DNA of 6,130 nt from Planctomycetaceae bacterium. Lineage in GTDB: Bacteria > Planctomycetota > Planctomycetia > Planctomycetales > Planctomycetaceae. Shown here piece after piece: positions 1 to 5,757 of the stretch (the first letter of the stretch is position 1; each line of letters opens with the position of its first letter). The DNA lies in the NCBI GenBank assembly GCA_016795125.1, contig JAEUIG010000224.1, forward strand, positions 1 to 6,130, in the 5' to 3' direction. The notes beneath the pieces are model-generated. The model searched no databases, had not been told where the DNA came from, and was given only the letters and a program-made list of their open reading frames with translations. A program made the translations under genes and the position numbers.

Positions 1-112
1 GCACCCAGATGTCGGTCTGGATGTACTCGACCAGGTGGCCCAAATGGATGTGGCCGTTGGCGTAGGGGAGGGCGGCAGTGACGAGAATACGGCGCGGCGG
101 CATTGCGGACAT
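1..112 (-). CDS. metG: Methionyl-tRNA synthetase, N-terminal fragment (runs off the left edge)
   Basis: This is the N-terminus of a class I aminoacyl-tRNA synthetase, which charges tRNA-Met with methionine in the cytoplasm. The 37 visible codons begin MSAMPPRRILVTAALPYANG and continue into HIHLGHLVEYIQTDIWV. The segment PYANGHIHLGH carries the class I HIGH signature in its HLGH form (residues 23-26), and the match to the MetRS N-terminus (ALPYANGxIHLGH, then EHIQADVWV in the E. coli enzyme) is close. Two ATG codons are possible, at 110-112 and 101-103; the second begins MPPRRILVT and would lose three residues. Neither has a clear Shine-Dalgarno. The rest of the catalytic core, the KMSKS loop and the anticodon-binding domain lie outside the window. 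It is separated by 171 bp from the preceding membrane-protein gene, so it may have its own promoter. The family call is firm; the exact start is not. Confidence 0.93.
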   Translation of the reverse strand, partial: MSAMPPRRILVTAALPYANGHIHLGHLVEYIQTDIWV

Positions 113-169
113 TCAAACAGTGGGACGCGCGGCCGGGGAGCGACGCAGCGGCGGGCCGGGCGGAGCCGC

Positions 170-198
170 ATTCTAGGCAGCGGGGAGCAAAATCCGAA
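170..198 (-). promoter_or_regulatory. Candidate sigma-70-like promoter for metG
   Basis: Read on the minus strand, TTCGGA (193-198) is followed by a 17-bp spacer and TAGAAT (170-175), about 57 bp upstream of the metG start. The -10 matches TATAAT at five of six positions but the -35 is weak. The spacing and position are right for a promoter. In GC-rich DNA such matches also arise by chance, so this is only a candidate. Confidence 0.25.
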
Positions 199-215
199 TC
201 TCGAATGCCGAGATT
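197..215. repeat. Small perfect hairpin upstream of metG
   Basis: AATCTCG (197-203) and CGAGATT (209-215) are exact reverse complements around a 5-base loop, giving a 7-bp stem. It lies between the end of the two-helix membrane-protein gene and the metG start. There is no T-tract on either side, so a classical intrinsic terminator is not supported. It touches the proposed metG -35 and could be a weak terminator, an operator or chance. Confidence 0.4.
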
Positions 216-283
216 ACGCAGGGAGCCGCCGGGGTGAAGCCGCGCCGCTCGCAGATTAAGAGACCCAAGCGACCCGGCAGGGT

Positions 284-697
284 TCACTTGCGCCGCTGGT
301 GTCTGCGTCCGGCGGGGGTGTTCGACGGCACCCAGTTGCGGTCCCCCTCCTTCAGGTCGCGGATTTCGTCCGCCGAAGGGGGGCGGTTGGTGCCGTAGCG
401 GGTGCGCTCCGCCTGGATCAGCTTCGGCTCATAGTTGACCTGCGGCTCGGCAGGCCGGCGCGACATCCAGCTGAAGCTGTCGCGCAGGGTGCCCTGCGGC
501 CTGTCGCGCAGCAGCCAGATCAGCAGCAGGATGATGACGAATCCGCCGCCGGCCGCGAGCCAGACGGCTCCAGGATCGGTCGGGAACGCGACCGAACCGA
601 TAACGATGCCGCCGAAAACGAAGATCGTCATGACGACGGTGGCGGCGAAGACGCCACCGGAGTTCCGTTGCGAACGGAAGTTGTAGCTGTTGCCCAT
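284..697 (-). CDS. Hypothetical small protein with two membrane helices
   Basis: I do not recognise this 137-residue protein. Residues 1-15 are polar. Two hydrophobic helices follow, at about 16-38 (VFAATVVMTIFVFGGIVIG and onward) and 44-63 (AVWLAAGGGFVIILLLIWLL), joined by a short FPTDPG turn. A hydrophilic tail of about 70 residues ends in RRHQRRK. The short loop makes a hairpin topology with both ends in the cytoplasm likely, which fits the basic tail. The ATG at 697 is preferred because GAAGG (707-711) sits 9 bases upstream, a usable ribosome-binding site. An ATG at 706 has that GAAGG directly against it. The frame stays open to 835, but that extension would translate the intergenic repeat at 784-815 and gives a low-complexity Pro/Arg N-terminus, so I reject it. 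The stop is TGA. It lies 165 bp after the amidase-like gene and 171 bp before metG. It does not resemble the soluble small subunit of dimethylformamidase. Confidence 0.75.
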   Translation of the reverse strand: MGNSYNFRSQRNSGGVFAATVVMTIFVFGGIVIGSVAFPTDPGAVWLAAGGGFVIILLLIWLLRDRPQGTLRDSFSWMSRRPAEPQVNYEPKLIQAERTRYGTNRPPSADEIRDLKEGDRNWVPSNTPAGRRHQRRK

Positions 698-783
698 AAC
701 CGGCATCCTTCGAGGCGGGCGTGGACGTGGCAGGAGGGAATTGTAGCAGACCGGTGTATCGCTGTCAGGGCCGCGTCTGTGCC

Positions 784-861
784 GAGTGGGTAGTGGGTAG
801 TTGATAGTGGGTAGGAGGAGGTACGGATCGGACACCTCGTTTCCTATCCACTACCCACTCC
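784..861. repeat. Inverted repeat with GTAGTGGGTAG-type units
   Basis: The left arm (784-800) contains GAGTGGGTAGTGGGTAG. The reverse complement of the right arm (843-861) reads GGAGTGGGTAGTGGATAGG, matching it at 16 of 17 positions. A second partial copy of the unit, GATAGTGGGTAGG, lies at 803-815. The element could fold as a long hairpin with a loop of about 40 bases. It begins one base past the stop codon of the amidase-like gene, where it may protect or end that transcript, although no T-tract follows. The wording of the repeat resembles dispersed intergenic repeats rather than coding sequence, but copy number cannot be judged from this window. Confidence 0.7.
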
Positions 862-862
862 G

Positions 863-2449
863 TTATCGCAGAAACCGCTTCAGCACGTTAGCCGTGACCT
901 GCGAGACGCTCTGATCGACGAGGATCGACGCGATCCAGCAGATGGAGCCGGTGGAGAAGACGGCGCCGCCGTGGGGAGCGGCGAACATGCACATCTCCGC
1001 CCCTCCGCCGTCGGCATTGAGGCCGCGGGCCAGCAGGCGTGTTTCCGGTGGCGAGCTTTTCGAACGCTTGTCGGTCTCGTGGCCGGATGCACCGCCCGGC
1101 ACGCGTTCGTGCAGAGACTCGCGGCCGAAGATGTCGCCGTTTTTCAGCCCGGTGCCGCTGAACACCCAGTGGGCATCATCGACGACTTCGTAGGGTGCGG
1201 CCGTCATGATGCCGCGTTCGTCGTAGACGACCCCCAGCAGGTTCGCTTCCGATTCGTGCTGCTGGTGGAACCGGCTCTCGAACCCTTTGGACAGGTCGCG
1301 CAGCTCGCGGACATCCTCGTTGCGGTAGATGCAGGTGTCGCGGTCGGTGAACTCGACGGCGCAGTTCAGTCCGTTGCCGCCGAGATACATCAGCCGGCCG
1401 CCCTCTTCGAAGACCCATTTCTTCACCCGCTCGTACATCTTGATCGACCAGTACTCCGGGTGCGGGCCGAGGATCAGCACCTTGTACTGCTTGAGGTCGA
1501 GCGCGTCGAAATGCAGCTGCGTTTCGCTCCAGACGTCGTACTCGAAGCCTTCCCGTTCCAGCCAGCCGAGGCACCGCCATTCCGTCGGGGCGATGTGGCA
1601 CGGAGCGCGGCCGGCGATCGGGTCCGTCACCTGCGTGTCGCGCGGAACGTGGTTGATCGGCTCGGGGCGATCGAACGACAGCGGATCGTAGTCCGGCCCG
1701 CTGTAGTTGAGATGCTCCGCATCGGTGTACCGGGGCAACTCGAGCCGGGCGTTGAGCGTCGGGACCGGCAGGAGCGCGTGGGGATGGATGTAGTTGCTGC
1801 GACCGCCGAAGTTGTTGTAGGCGTTCCAGTTGATGTCCGACATCAGCACGGCCGTCTTCGCTTGCGGCTTCGCAGGCGCCACGACCCAGGGAAAGGAAAA
1901 GAACCGACCGGTATCGGTTTCGGCGTGGAAGTAATACAGGCCGGACCGCTCCGGAGCAGTCGCGTACTGCTTGTGCACCGGGCTGCTGTAGCCGTACTTG
2001 TTCCACTGGATGCCGGTCTGCGTGTAGTCGCCGTCGGGCGTAATCTGCAGCGTCGCGCCGGGACCGTGCTCGTCGAACCAGCCGATCGGCTGCACAAGTT
2101 CCTTCTGCAGTCCGTAGCGCCAGAGGGAGATCTTGTACTGTTCGGGTGAGTGAACGCGGAACTCGGACTTCTGGCCGCTCTGCACGCACTTCGGCCAGGC
2201 GTAACCGAGCAGAGTGTTCGACAGCAGGCGGAAGTGATGCACCGAACCGGCCCGGACCTCAACCACGACCCGCTTGGGACCGAATCCAGGTGCATTGAGC
2301 GACACGTCGTAACGGCCCGGCTGCAGGTCGGCATAGACCGCGCCGTTGGCGCACGATCGAGTCGGAACGGCGGCGCCGTCGCGCTCGAAAAGCAGCAGGC
2401 CGTCAGCAATGGCTACGTACCGTTCGTCGCTGAGATAGCCGATGAGCAT
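863..2449 (-). CDS. N,N-dimethylformamidase large-subunit (DmfA2) family protein
   Basis: This 528-residue protein resembles the C-terminal part of the large (beta) subunit of N,N-dimethylformamidase, an iron amidase that splits dimethylformamide into formate and dimethylamine. Residues 1-75 look like a small beta domain of the carboxypeptidase-regulatory/PEGA type (LQPGRYDVSL, then a VVVEV strand). Residues 80-260 form a beta-rich region with NWNAYNNFGGRSNY at 207-220. Residues 290-360 are a glutamine-amidotransferase-like fold with the family hallmark GPHPEYWS (328-335) and GGRLMYLGGNG (350-360). GGASGHETD (452-460) follows. Y333, Y375 and E458 are spaced 42 and 83 apart, close to the 41 and 81 of the two-tyrosine, one-glutamate iron site I recall for the Paracoccus enzyme (Y399, Y440, E521). 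I see no signal peptide, so it is probably cytoplasmic. It is shorter than the roughly 760-residue characterised enzyme and no small-subunit gene is adjacent, so the substrate is unknown. The start is ATG without a clear Shine-Dalgarno; the stop is TAA. Confidence 0.85.
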   Translation of the reverse strand: MLIGYLSDERYVAIADGLLLFERDGAAVPTRSCANGAVYADLQPGRYDVSLNAPGFGPKRVVVEVRAGSVHHFRLLSNTLLGYAWPKCVQSGQKSEFRVHSPEQYKISLWRYGLQKELVQPIGWFDEHGPGATLQITPDGDYTQTGIQWNKYGYSSPVHKQYATAPERSGLYYFHAETDTGRFFSFPWVVAPAKPQAKTAVLMSDINWNAYNNFGGRSNYIHPHALLPVPTLNARLELPRYTDAEHLNYSGPDYDPLSFDRPEPINHVPRDTQVTDPIAGRAPCHIAPTEWRCLGWLEREGFEYDVWSETQLHFDALDLKQYKVLILGPHPEYWSIKMYERVKKWVFEEGGRLMYLGGNGLNCAVEFTDRDTCIYRNEDVRELRDLSKGFESRFHQQHESEANLLGVVYDERGIMTAAPYEVVDDAHWVFSGTGLKNGDIFGRESLHERVPGGASGHETDKRSKSSPPETRLLARGLNADGGGAEMCMFAAPHGGAVFSTGSICWIASILVDQSVSQVTANVLKRFLR

Positions 2450-2587
2450 AAGCGTTGATCGCGCGGGAGTCCTGCGGGACGGGTGAATGTCCGCAGTCTA
2501 GCGACACGCCGGTGATGCGTCGTCGGTGCGACCGGCTGAGGACTTCCAGCGTGTGTGTGTCTCGAGAATGAGTGAATTGTGCAAAGC

Positions 2588-2811
2588 GGAACGCAGATGA
2601 CGCAGATTTCAGAGATTCCCGCAGATTATCAGTGACAGCAATCGAAGGACGCCGCTGTTGCGGAATTCCGGGATTACGAAGTGATGCGTCTCCACAATGG
2701 CGCCCGGCGGAGTCCCGAGCTCCGGATCAAACTGAACGTGGCGGTTCGGTTCAGGGGGCGACATCCTTCTCGATCTGCGCAGATCCCGTCAATCTGCGTC
2801 ATCTGTGTTCC
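2588..2811. mobile_element. MITE-like element bounded by imperfect inverted repeats
   Basis: The left end starts GGAACGCAGATGACGCAGAT (2588-2607). The reverse complement of the right end starts GGAACACAGATGACGCAGAT (2811-2792). Over 39 aligned positions the arms agree at 31: 20 of the first 21, then a variable stretch, then GCAGAT in both. About 146 bp lie between the arms. That interior has smaller dyads, for example CTGAAC (2732-2737) against GTTCAG (2749-2754), and no plausible gene. The structure fits a non-autonomous miniature element or a palindromic dispersed repeat; ACGCAGATGACGCAGATT-type words are common intergenic repeats in some bacteria. No target-site duplication is evident and no transposase is nearby, so mobility is an inference. 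Confidence 0.65.
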
Positions 2812-2864
2812 TGTCTCCAACTTTCCAGATCCCAGCCGGCGCTACTGCTGAATGAGGCGTGTGA

Positions 2865-2877
2865 CCTCGAAACGAGG
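2865..2877 (-). terminator. Possible weak hairpin terminator after the kinase gene
   Basis: CCTCG (2865-2869) and CGAGG (2873-2877) form a perfect 5-bp stem with a 3-base loop, 9 bases past the kinase stop codon. No T-run follows in the direction of transcription, so rho-independent termination is doubtful. Confidence 0.25.
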
Positions 2878-2886
2878 CGGATGGTG

Positions 2887-5559
2887 CTACGGCGTCGAGG
2901 TTGATGTGCCCTGCAATCGGAACGGCGTCTGCTTCTTTCCGCCCGGCAGAGACAGTACGGCGAATTGGCGGGTGAGATAGTCGAACAGTTCGTCAGGCGT
3001 GACGTCCAGGTTGTGGTCGGCGTCCGCGGCCCCGGCGAAGCCCTGCGCGACGAACGCGGCGAACGCGCCGTGGTGGTCCTGCGGAAGTTCAAGACCCCGC
3101 TCGTCAGCCGAGCTGGCGCCGATGATGTCGGTCTGCACGATCGGCGTCTTCAACTGGTACAGCAGGTCGGGGAGCGACGGCTGCAGGTCGGCGTGGGCCG
3201 GATCGACGGGATGCACGATGTCGAGCAACAGGAGCTTGCGTTTCGCCTGGCAGCGTTCGATGTCGGCGATGAGCGCATCGAGCGGGAGTCCCGTCTGCGG
3301 CATGTCGTCGAAGCGGAAGTCGCTGCCGGCGAGGTAGACGTTGCCGTCCGGTCCGACGTACGCCTGCGTGGCGACAAACACGATGACCTGGGCCTGCGGT
3401 CCGACCTGGTCGAGCAGGCGGGTGGCCTCGCGTGAGGCGTCGGTGCGATTGCGATCGAGCAGCCGCGACGTCCAGTCCGGCTCCATTGCGTAGCGGTTCG
3501 TCAGCGATTCAAAGACGAGCTGCGCGTCGGCGGCAGCGTAGGGGAGCCGCGCGACGGCGCGATCCGCGAACGCCTGCGTGCCGATCAGCAGGCCCCAGCG
3601 GTCGTGTCGCTTGCCGCGATGAACATCGACGGCCAGCGCCTCCCTGCCGCCGTCGGGCGATTCGCGATAGGAGACGGTGACCGAGTCGATTTCGAGTCGC
3701 AGGTCGTCGAGATTCGCCGGTTGCAGGCCGAGGGTGACTTCGGCGTCGGCGGAGACGGTCAGGACGCTTCTGGTTCCGTCCGGCAACTGCACGTCCAGCG
3801 TTCGCTGGGCGGGATCGATTGCGGCGAGCGTGCCGGACAGCTGCAGGTCTTCGCGAGTGACGACGAGCTTGTGGATGCGGTCGTCCGCATCGACGGTCAA
3901 GCGGTCTCCCGGGCGAAGCTGGTCCAGCGAAAGTGTCTCACCGGATTTGTGCGCGATCTCTGCATCGTCCGCCAGCGGCAGGACGCGGACCGGTCCGCCG
4001 CCGCGTCCAAACGACAGGTGCATCTCGCGCCGACCCATGTCGACCGACTCGACAAACGCCGCGAACTCTGCACGGCGCTTCGCCGCAAGATCGCTGAGGA
4101 TGTGTCCGATCTGTCCGGCCGGATCGAGAACGTGCTGGATTTCAACGACGTCCCCCTCGGCCAGTTCGCTCAGAGGAACCTGGGCCGCATTGAGCTGCAG
4201 CTTCGCGCCTTCCGGCACATCGAGCGACACATCGTCGCGGATCGGACCTTCCTTCACCGCGATGACAATCTTGTGCGCGGCCGGGTCGACGGATCGAATC
4301 GTGCCGGTGCTGGTTGTGGGCCGCGAGACGGTGAGGTTGAGCGCCACTTGCCCGTTGGAATCGGCGCCCTGCTCGATCTCCACCCAGTCGCCGGATTGAA
4401 TGTCCCTGGGAAGGATGAAGCGTTTCTCCGCGCCGGTCTCCAGCAGCAGGATTTTGGTCCCCTCCGGCAGGTTGAGCAGTGCCGGCACTCCCGATTGCGG
4501 GTCTTCGTACTCCATTTCGCCGGTGCCCGCGTCGACGGTACGGACAACTCCCAGCGTGGTTTTCGCCGGTCCCTGTGCCGTCTGCGAGCCGCTGTTGGGG
4601 AGAAAAAACATGGCGAGCGACAGCAGCATGCTGATCGCGAACACGACGTAAACCAGCGGGCGCGTGCCGCCGGGCTTCGGCAGGGTGGGTGGTGTTTCGA
4701 CGTCCTCGTCGCCGGAGCCGGCGCCGCCGATGATCTTGAGGTCGACGTTCAGGTCGGAGAGCGCTTCGTCCGCCGTGCGATAGCGCTTCGCGGGGTTCTT
4801 TTCGACGAGCTTCTGGATCACGTGCGCGAGGTCCGGCGGCACGCCGTCGAGGACACGGGAGATGTCCGGCAGCCGGCGGTCGGGAGCAGCATGCCACATC
4901 ATCCAGGCCGCCTGCTTGTCGCGGCCGAACGCGCTCAGGCCGGGAAACAGGTCTTCAAAGTTGTCGCTGCCGCACATCAGCTCGTAGGCGGAGAAACCGA
5001 GCGCGTACAGGTCGCTGTGCGGACCGACGTCGCCGAACTCGTCGGACACGACTTCCGGGGCGATGTACTTCGCGGTCCCCTTGAGCAGGCTGCCGTCGTC
5101 GTCGCTGACGCGGCGGGCGAGACCGAAATCGCCGAGTTTCACTCGCTTGCGGTGGTCGATCATCATGTTCCCCGGCTTGATGTCGCCGTGGATCACGCCC
5201 CGTTCGTGCAGGTACTTGAGCGCCCGCAGGCAGTGGGCGAGTGAAGCGCGGAGCGAGCGCAGATCCATCTGGCGGCCCTCGAGCCGCTGCTTGAGGCTCC
5301 CCTGCATCAGTTCCATGATCAGCCAGCCGCGATCGCGCACGATGTCGAAGATCGTGACGATGTTGGGGTGGTGCAGCGACGCGAGGAGCTGTGCTTCGGC
5401 CCAATAGCGATCGAGCGTGCGGGGATCAGCCAGGAACTGGGCGTGAATCTGCTTGACGGCGACTTCGCGGCCGAGCTCCTTGTCGCGCGCCCGATAGACG
5501 GTCGCGTAGCTGCCGCTGCCGATGGTGTCGAGCAGCTCAAACCGCACATCGAGATTCAC
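2887..5559 (-). CDS. Transmembrane Ser/Thr protein kinase with DUF5666-like repeats and a pseudo-caspase C-terminus
   Basis: This is an 890-residue Hanks-type kinase. Residues 7-275 are the kinase domain: glycine loop GSGSYATVY (14-22), lysine K36 in AVK, helix-C E55, catalytic HGDIKPGN (124-131), DFG (144-146), APE (167-169), D183 and R259. The HRD arginine is G125, making it a non-RD kinase, and the third loop glycine is A19. The other key residues are intact, so it is probably active. One membrane helix spans 301-320, which puts the kinase in the cytoplasm and the rest outside the membrane. Residues 335-649 hold four diverged repeats of about 75-80 residues (starting near 335, 417, 498 and 573), with a pattern of GxIxxVD, two beta stretches, then a GDxVxI-like strand, resembling DUF5666. 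Residues 653-866 have a caspase/peptidase C14 fold but lack the catalytic His and Cys. An EF-hand-like loop occupies 846-857. The start is GTG, supported by GGAGG (5568-5572) 8 bases upstream; the stop is TAG. The substrate and ligand cannot be told from sequence. Confidence 0.92.
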   Translation of the reverse strand: MNLDVRFELLDTIGSGSYATVYRARDKELGREVAVKQIHAQFLADPRTLDRYWAEAQLLASLHHPNIVTIFDIVRDRGWLIMELMQGSLKQRLEGRQMDLRSLRASLAHCLRALKYLHERGVIHGDIKPGNMMIDHRKRVKLGDFGLARRVSDDDGSLLKGTAKYIAPEVVSDEFGDVGPHSDLYALGFSAYELMCGSDNFEDLFPGLSAFGRDKQAAWMMWHAAPDRRLPDISRVLDGVPPDLAHVIQKLVEKNPAKRYRTADEALSDLNVDLKIIGGAGSGDEDVETPPTLPKPGGTRPLVYVVFAISMLLSLAMFFLPNSGSQTAQGPAKTTLGVVRTVDAGTGEMEYEDPQSGVPALLNLPEGTKILLLETGAEKRFILPRDIQSGDWVEIEQGADSNGQVALNLTVSRPTTSTGTIRSVDPAAHKIVIAVKEGPIRDDVSLDVPEGAKLQLNAAQVPLSELAEGDVVEIQHVLDPAGQIGHILSDLAAKRRAEFAAFVESVDMGRREMHLSFGRGGGPVRVLPLADDAEIAHKSGETLSLDQLRPGDRLTVDADDRIHKLVVTREDLQLSGTLAAIDPAQRTLDVQLPDGTRSVLTVSADAEVTLGLQPANLDDLRLEIDSVTVSYRESPDGGREALAVDVHRGKRHDRWGLLIGTQAFADRAVARLPYAAADAQLVFESLTNRYAMEPDWTSRLLDRNRTDASREATRLLDQVGPQAQVIVFVATQAYVGPDGNVYLAGSDFRFDDMPQTGLPLDALIADIERCQAKRKLLLLDIVHPVDPAHADLQPSLPDLLYQLKTPIVQTDIIGASSADERGLELPQDHHGAFAAFVAQGFAGAADADHNLDVTPDELFDYLTRQFAVLSLPGGKKQTPFRLQGTSTSTP
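2962..3603 (-). other. Caspase-like (C14 fold) domain without the catalytic dyad
   Basis: Residues 653-866 of the kinase follow the order of a caspase-like domain: a first strand in RWGLLIGTQAFAD, the helix-leading LPYAAADAQLVFESL, a strand QVIVFVA, the NVYLAGSDF stretch and the strand KLLLLD. Family members have SGHG or AGHG after the third strand; here the aligned residues are A730-T731-Q732-A733, so the histidine is glutamine. Members have DxC at the end of the next strand; here it is D780-I781-V782, so the cysteine is valine. The fold is probably kept while proteolysis is lost. The domain would lie outside the cytoplasmic membrane. Confidence 0.75.
2989..3024 (-). other. EF-hand-like calcium-binding loop in the kinase C-terminus
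   Basis: Residues 846-857 read DADHNLDVTPDE. Acidic or Asn side chains stand at loop positions 1, 3, 5, 7 and 12, with a hydrophobic valine at position 8, as in an EF-hand loop. The usual glycine at position 6 is leucine, which may weaken binding. The end of caspase-like domains often has a similar AD-x-D-x-D-G-x-V-T-x-x-E-L segment, so it may be a structural part of that domain. Confidence 0.5.
3613..4557 (-). other. Four tandem DUF5666-like beta repeats in the kinase ectodomain
   Basis: The segment between the membrane helix and the pseudo-caspase repeats one pattern four times, at roughly residues 335-413, 417-497, 498-571 and 573-649. Each copy opens with a VDxxxxxIxI-type strand pair (VVRTVDAGTGEMEYE; TIRSVDPAAHKIVIAV; FVESVDMGRREMHLSF; TLAAIDPAQRTLDVQL). 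Each then has a strand ending near an acidic or glycine turn, and closes with a GD-x-V-x-I-like strand (GDWVEI; GDVVEI; GDRLTV; diverged as IDSVTV in copy four). The pattern suggests small beta barrels acting as a stalk or binding module. The DUF5666 resemblance is from memory of the family pattern, not a profile search. Confidence 0.6.
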
Positions 5560-5567
5560 GCCGGTTC

Positions 5568-5572
5568 CCTCC
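5568..5572 (-). promoter_or_regulatory. Ribosome-binding site that fixes the kinase GTG start
   Basis: On the minus strand GGAGG stands 8 bases before the GTG at 5559, within the longer purine run GGGGAGGG. It is the strongest Shine-Dalgarno in the window and places the kinase glycine loop at the usual distance of about 14 residues from the N-terminus, so the GTG start is well supported. Confidence 0.75.
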
Positions 5573-5585
5573 CCAGTGTTCCCCG

Positions 5586-5591
5586 ATTATG
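5586..5591 (-). promoter_or_regulatory. Candidate -10 element for the kinase gene
   Basis: CATAAT on the minus strand matches TATAAT at five of six positions and lies about 26 bp upstream of the GTG. That leaves room for a short leader containing the Shine-Dalgarno. Only a poor -35 (TTTCGT at 5609-5614, 17-bp spacing) can be paired with it, so support is weak. Confidence 0.25.
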
Positions 5592-5633
5592 CCGCAGGAG
5601 CGGGGTGAACGAAAGCGGGGAAAAGGAGTGAGC

Positions 5634-5674
5634 GGTCAGCCGTCAGCTTTCAGCGATCAGCTTTCAGCCGTCAG
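5634..5674. repeat. Tandem heptamer array NNTCAGC, about six copies
   Basis: The units in order are GGTCAGC, CGTCAGC, TTTCAGC, GATCAGC, TTTCAGC and CGTCAG(A). Five bases (TCAGC) are constant and the first two vary. A possible degenerate seventh unit, AGTGAGC, precedes at 5627-5633. The composite CAGCCGTCAG occurs at 5637-5646 and 5665-5674 and again at 5775-5784. It lies about 75 bp upstream of the kinase start. Confidence 0.8.
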
Positions 5675-5737
5675 AGGTTGCTGAGGAGCGACCCACAAAC
5701 CGTCGCGTCGGCTTCAGCCCACGTGGAACACGATCTC

Positions 5738-5757
5738 GTGGCGACTGAAGTCACCAC
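5738..5757. repeat. 20-bp near-perfect palindrome
   Basis: GTGGCGACT (5738-5746) pairs with AGTCACCAC (5749-5757) at eight of nine positions around a 2-base centre, with one C-A mismatch. With so small a centre it is better seen as a dyad site or dispersed repeat core than as an RNA hairpin. Confidence 0.6.

Larger units (their letters stand above)
2450..2886. other. 437-bp intergenic region between the kinase and amidase-like genes
   Basis: No convincing gene is present. The region contains a MITE-like inverted-repeat element (2588-2811), a short GT run at about 2551-2560 and a 5-bp hairpin next to the kinase stop codon (2865-2877). A 110-codon plus-strand frame crosses it and overlaps the kinase stop, but it translates the repeat arms and looks spurious. 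I found no clear promoter for the amidase-like gene. Confidence 0.7.

Noticed and set aside
113..283. T-box or other riboswitch upstream of metG
   Set aside because: Only one 7-bp hairpin is present, with no T-box consensus, no antiterminator pair and no T-tract.
698..835. Longer N-terminus for the two-helix protein (183 residues)
   Set aside because: The extra 46 residues translate the intergenic TAGTGGGTAG repeat, and a usable Shine-Dalgarno fits the ATG at 697 instead.
971..2149. Plus-strand open frame of 392 codons opposite the amidase-like gene
   Set aside because: Antisense shadow caused by GC-rich third codon positions; low-complexity Arg/Val/Ala product without motifs.
2572..2904. 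110-codon plus-strand frame between the kinase and amidase-like genes
   Set aside because: Its sequence is largely the inverted-repeat arms read through (NADDADFRDS at one end, DPVNLRHLCS at the other), and it runs antisense into the kinase gene. This is a common false gene in repeat elements.
3604..5244. Long plus-strand open frame of 546 codons opposite the kinase gene
   Set aside because: Antisense shadow of a high-GC gene; the minus strand has unmistakable kinase motifs over the same bases.
863..5559. Kinase and amidase-like gene as a kinase-effector defence pair
   Set aside because: The genes are 437 bp apart with a repeat element between them, no mobility or defence genes are nearby, and the flanking gene is housekeeping metG. 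Same strand alone is not enough.
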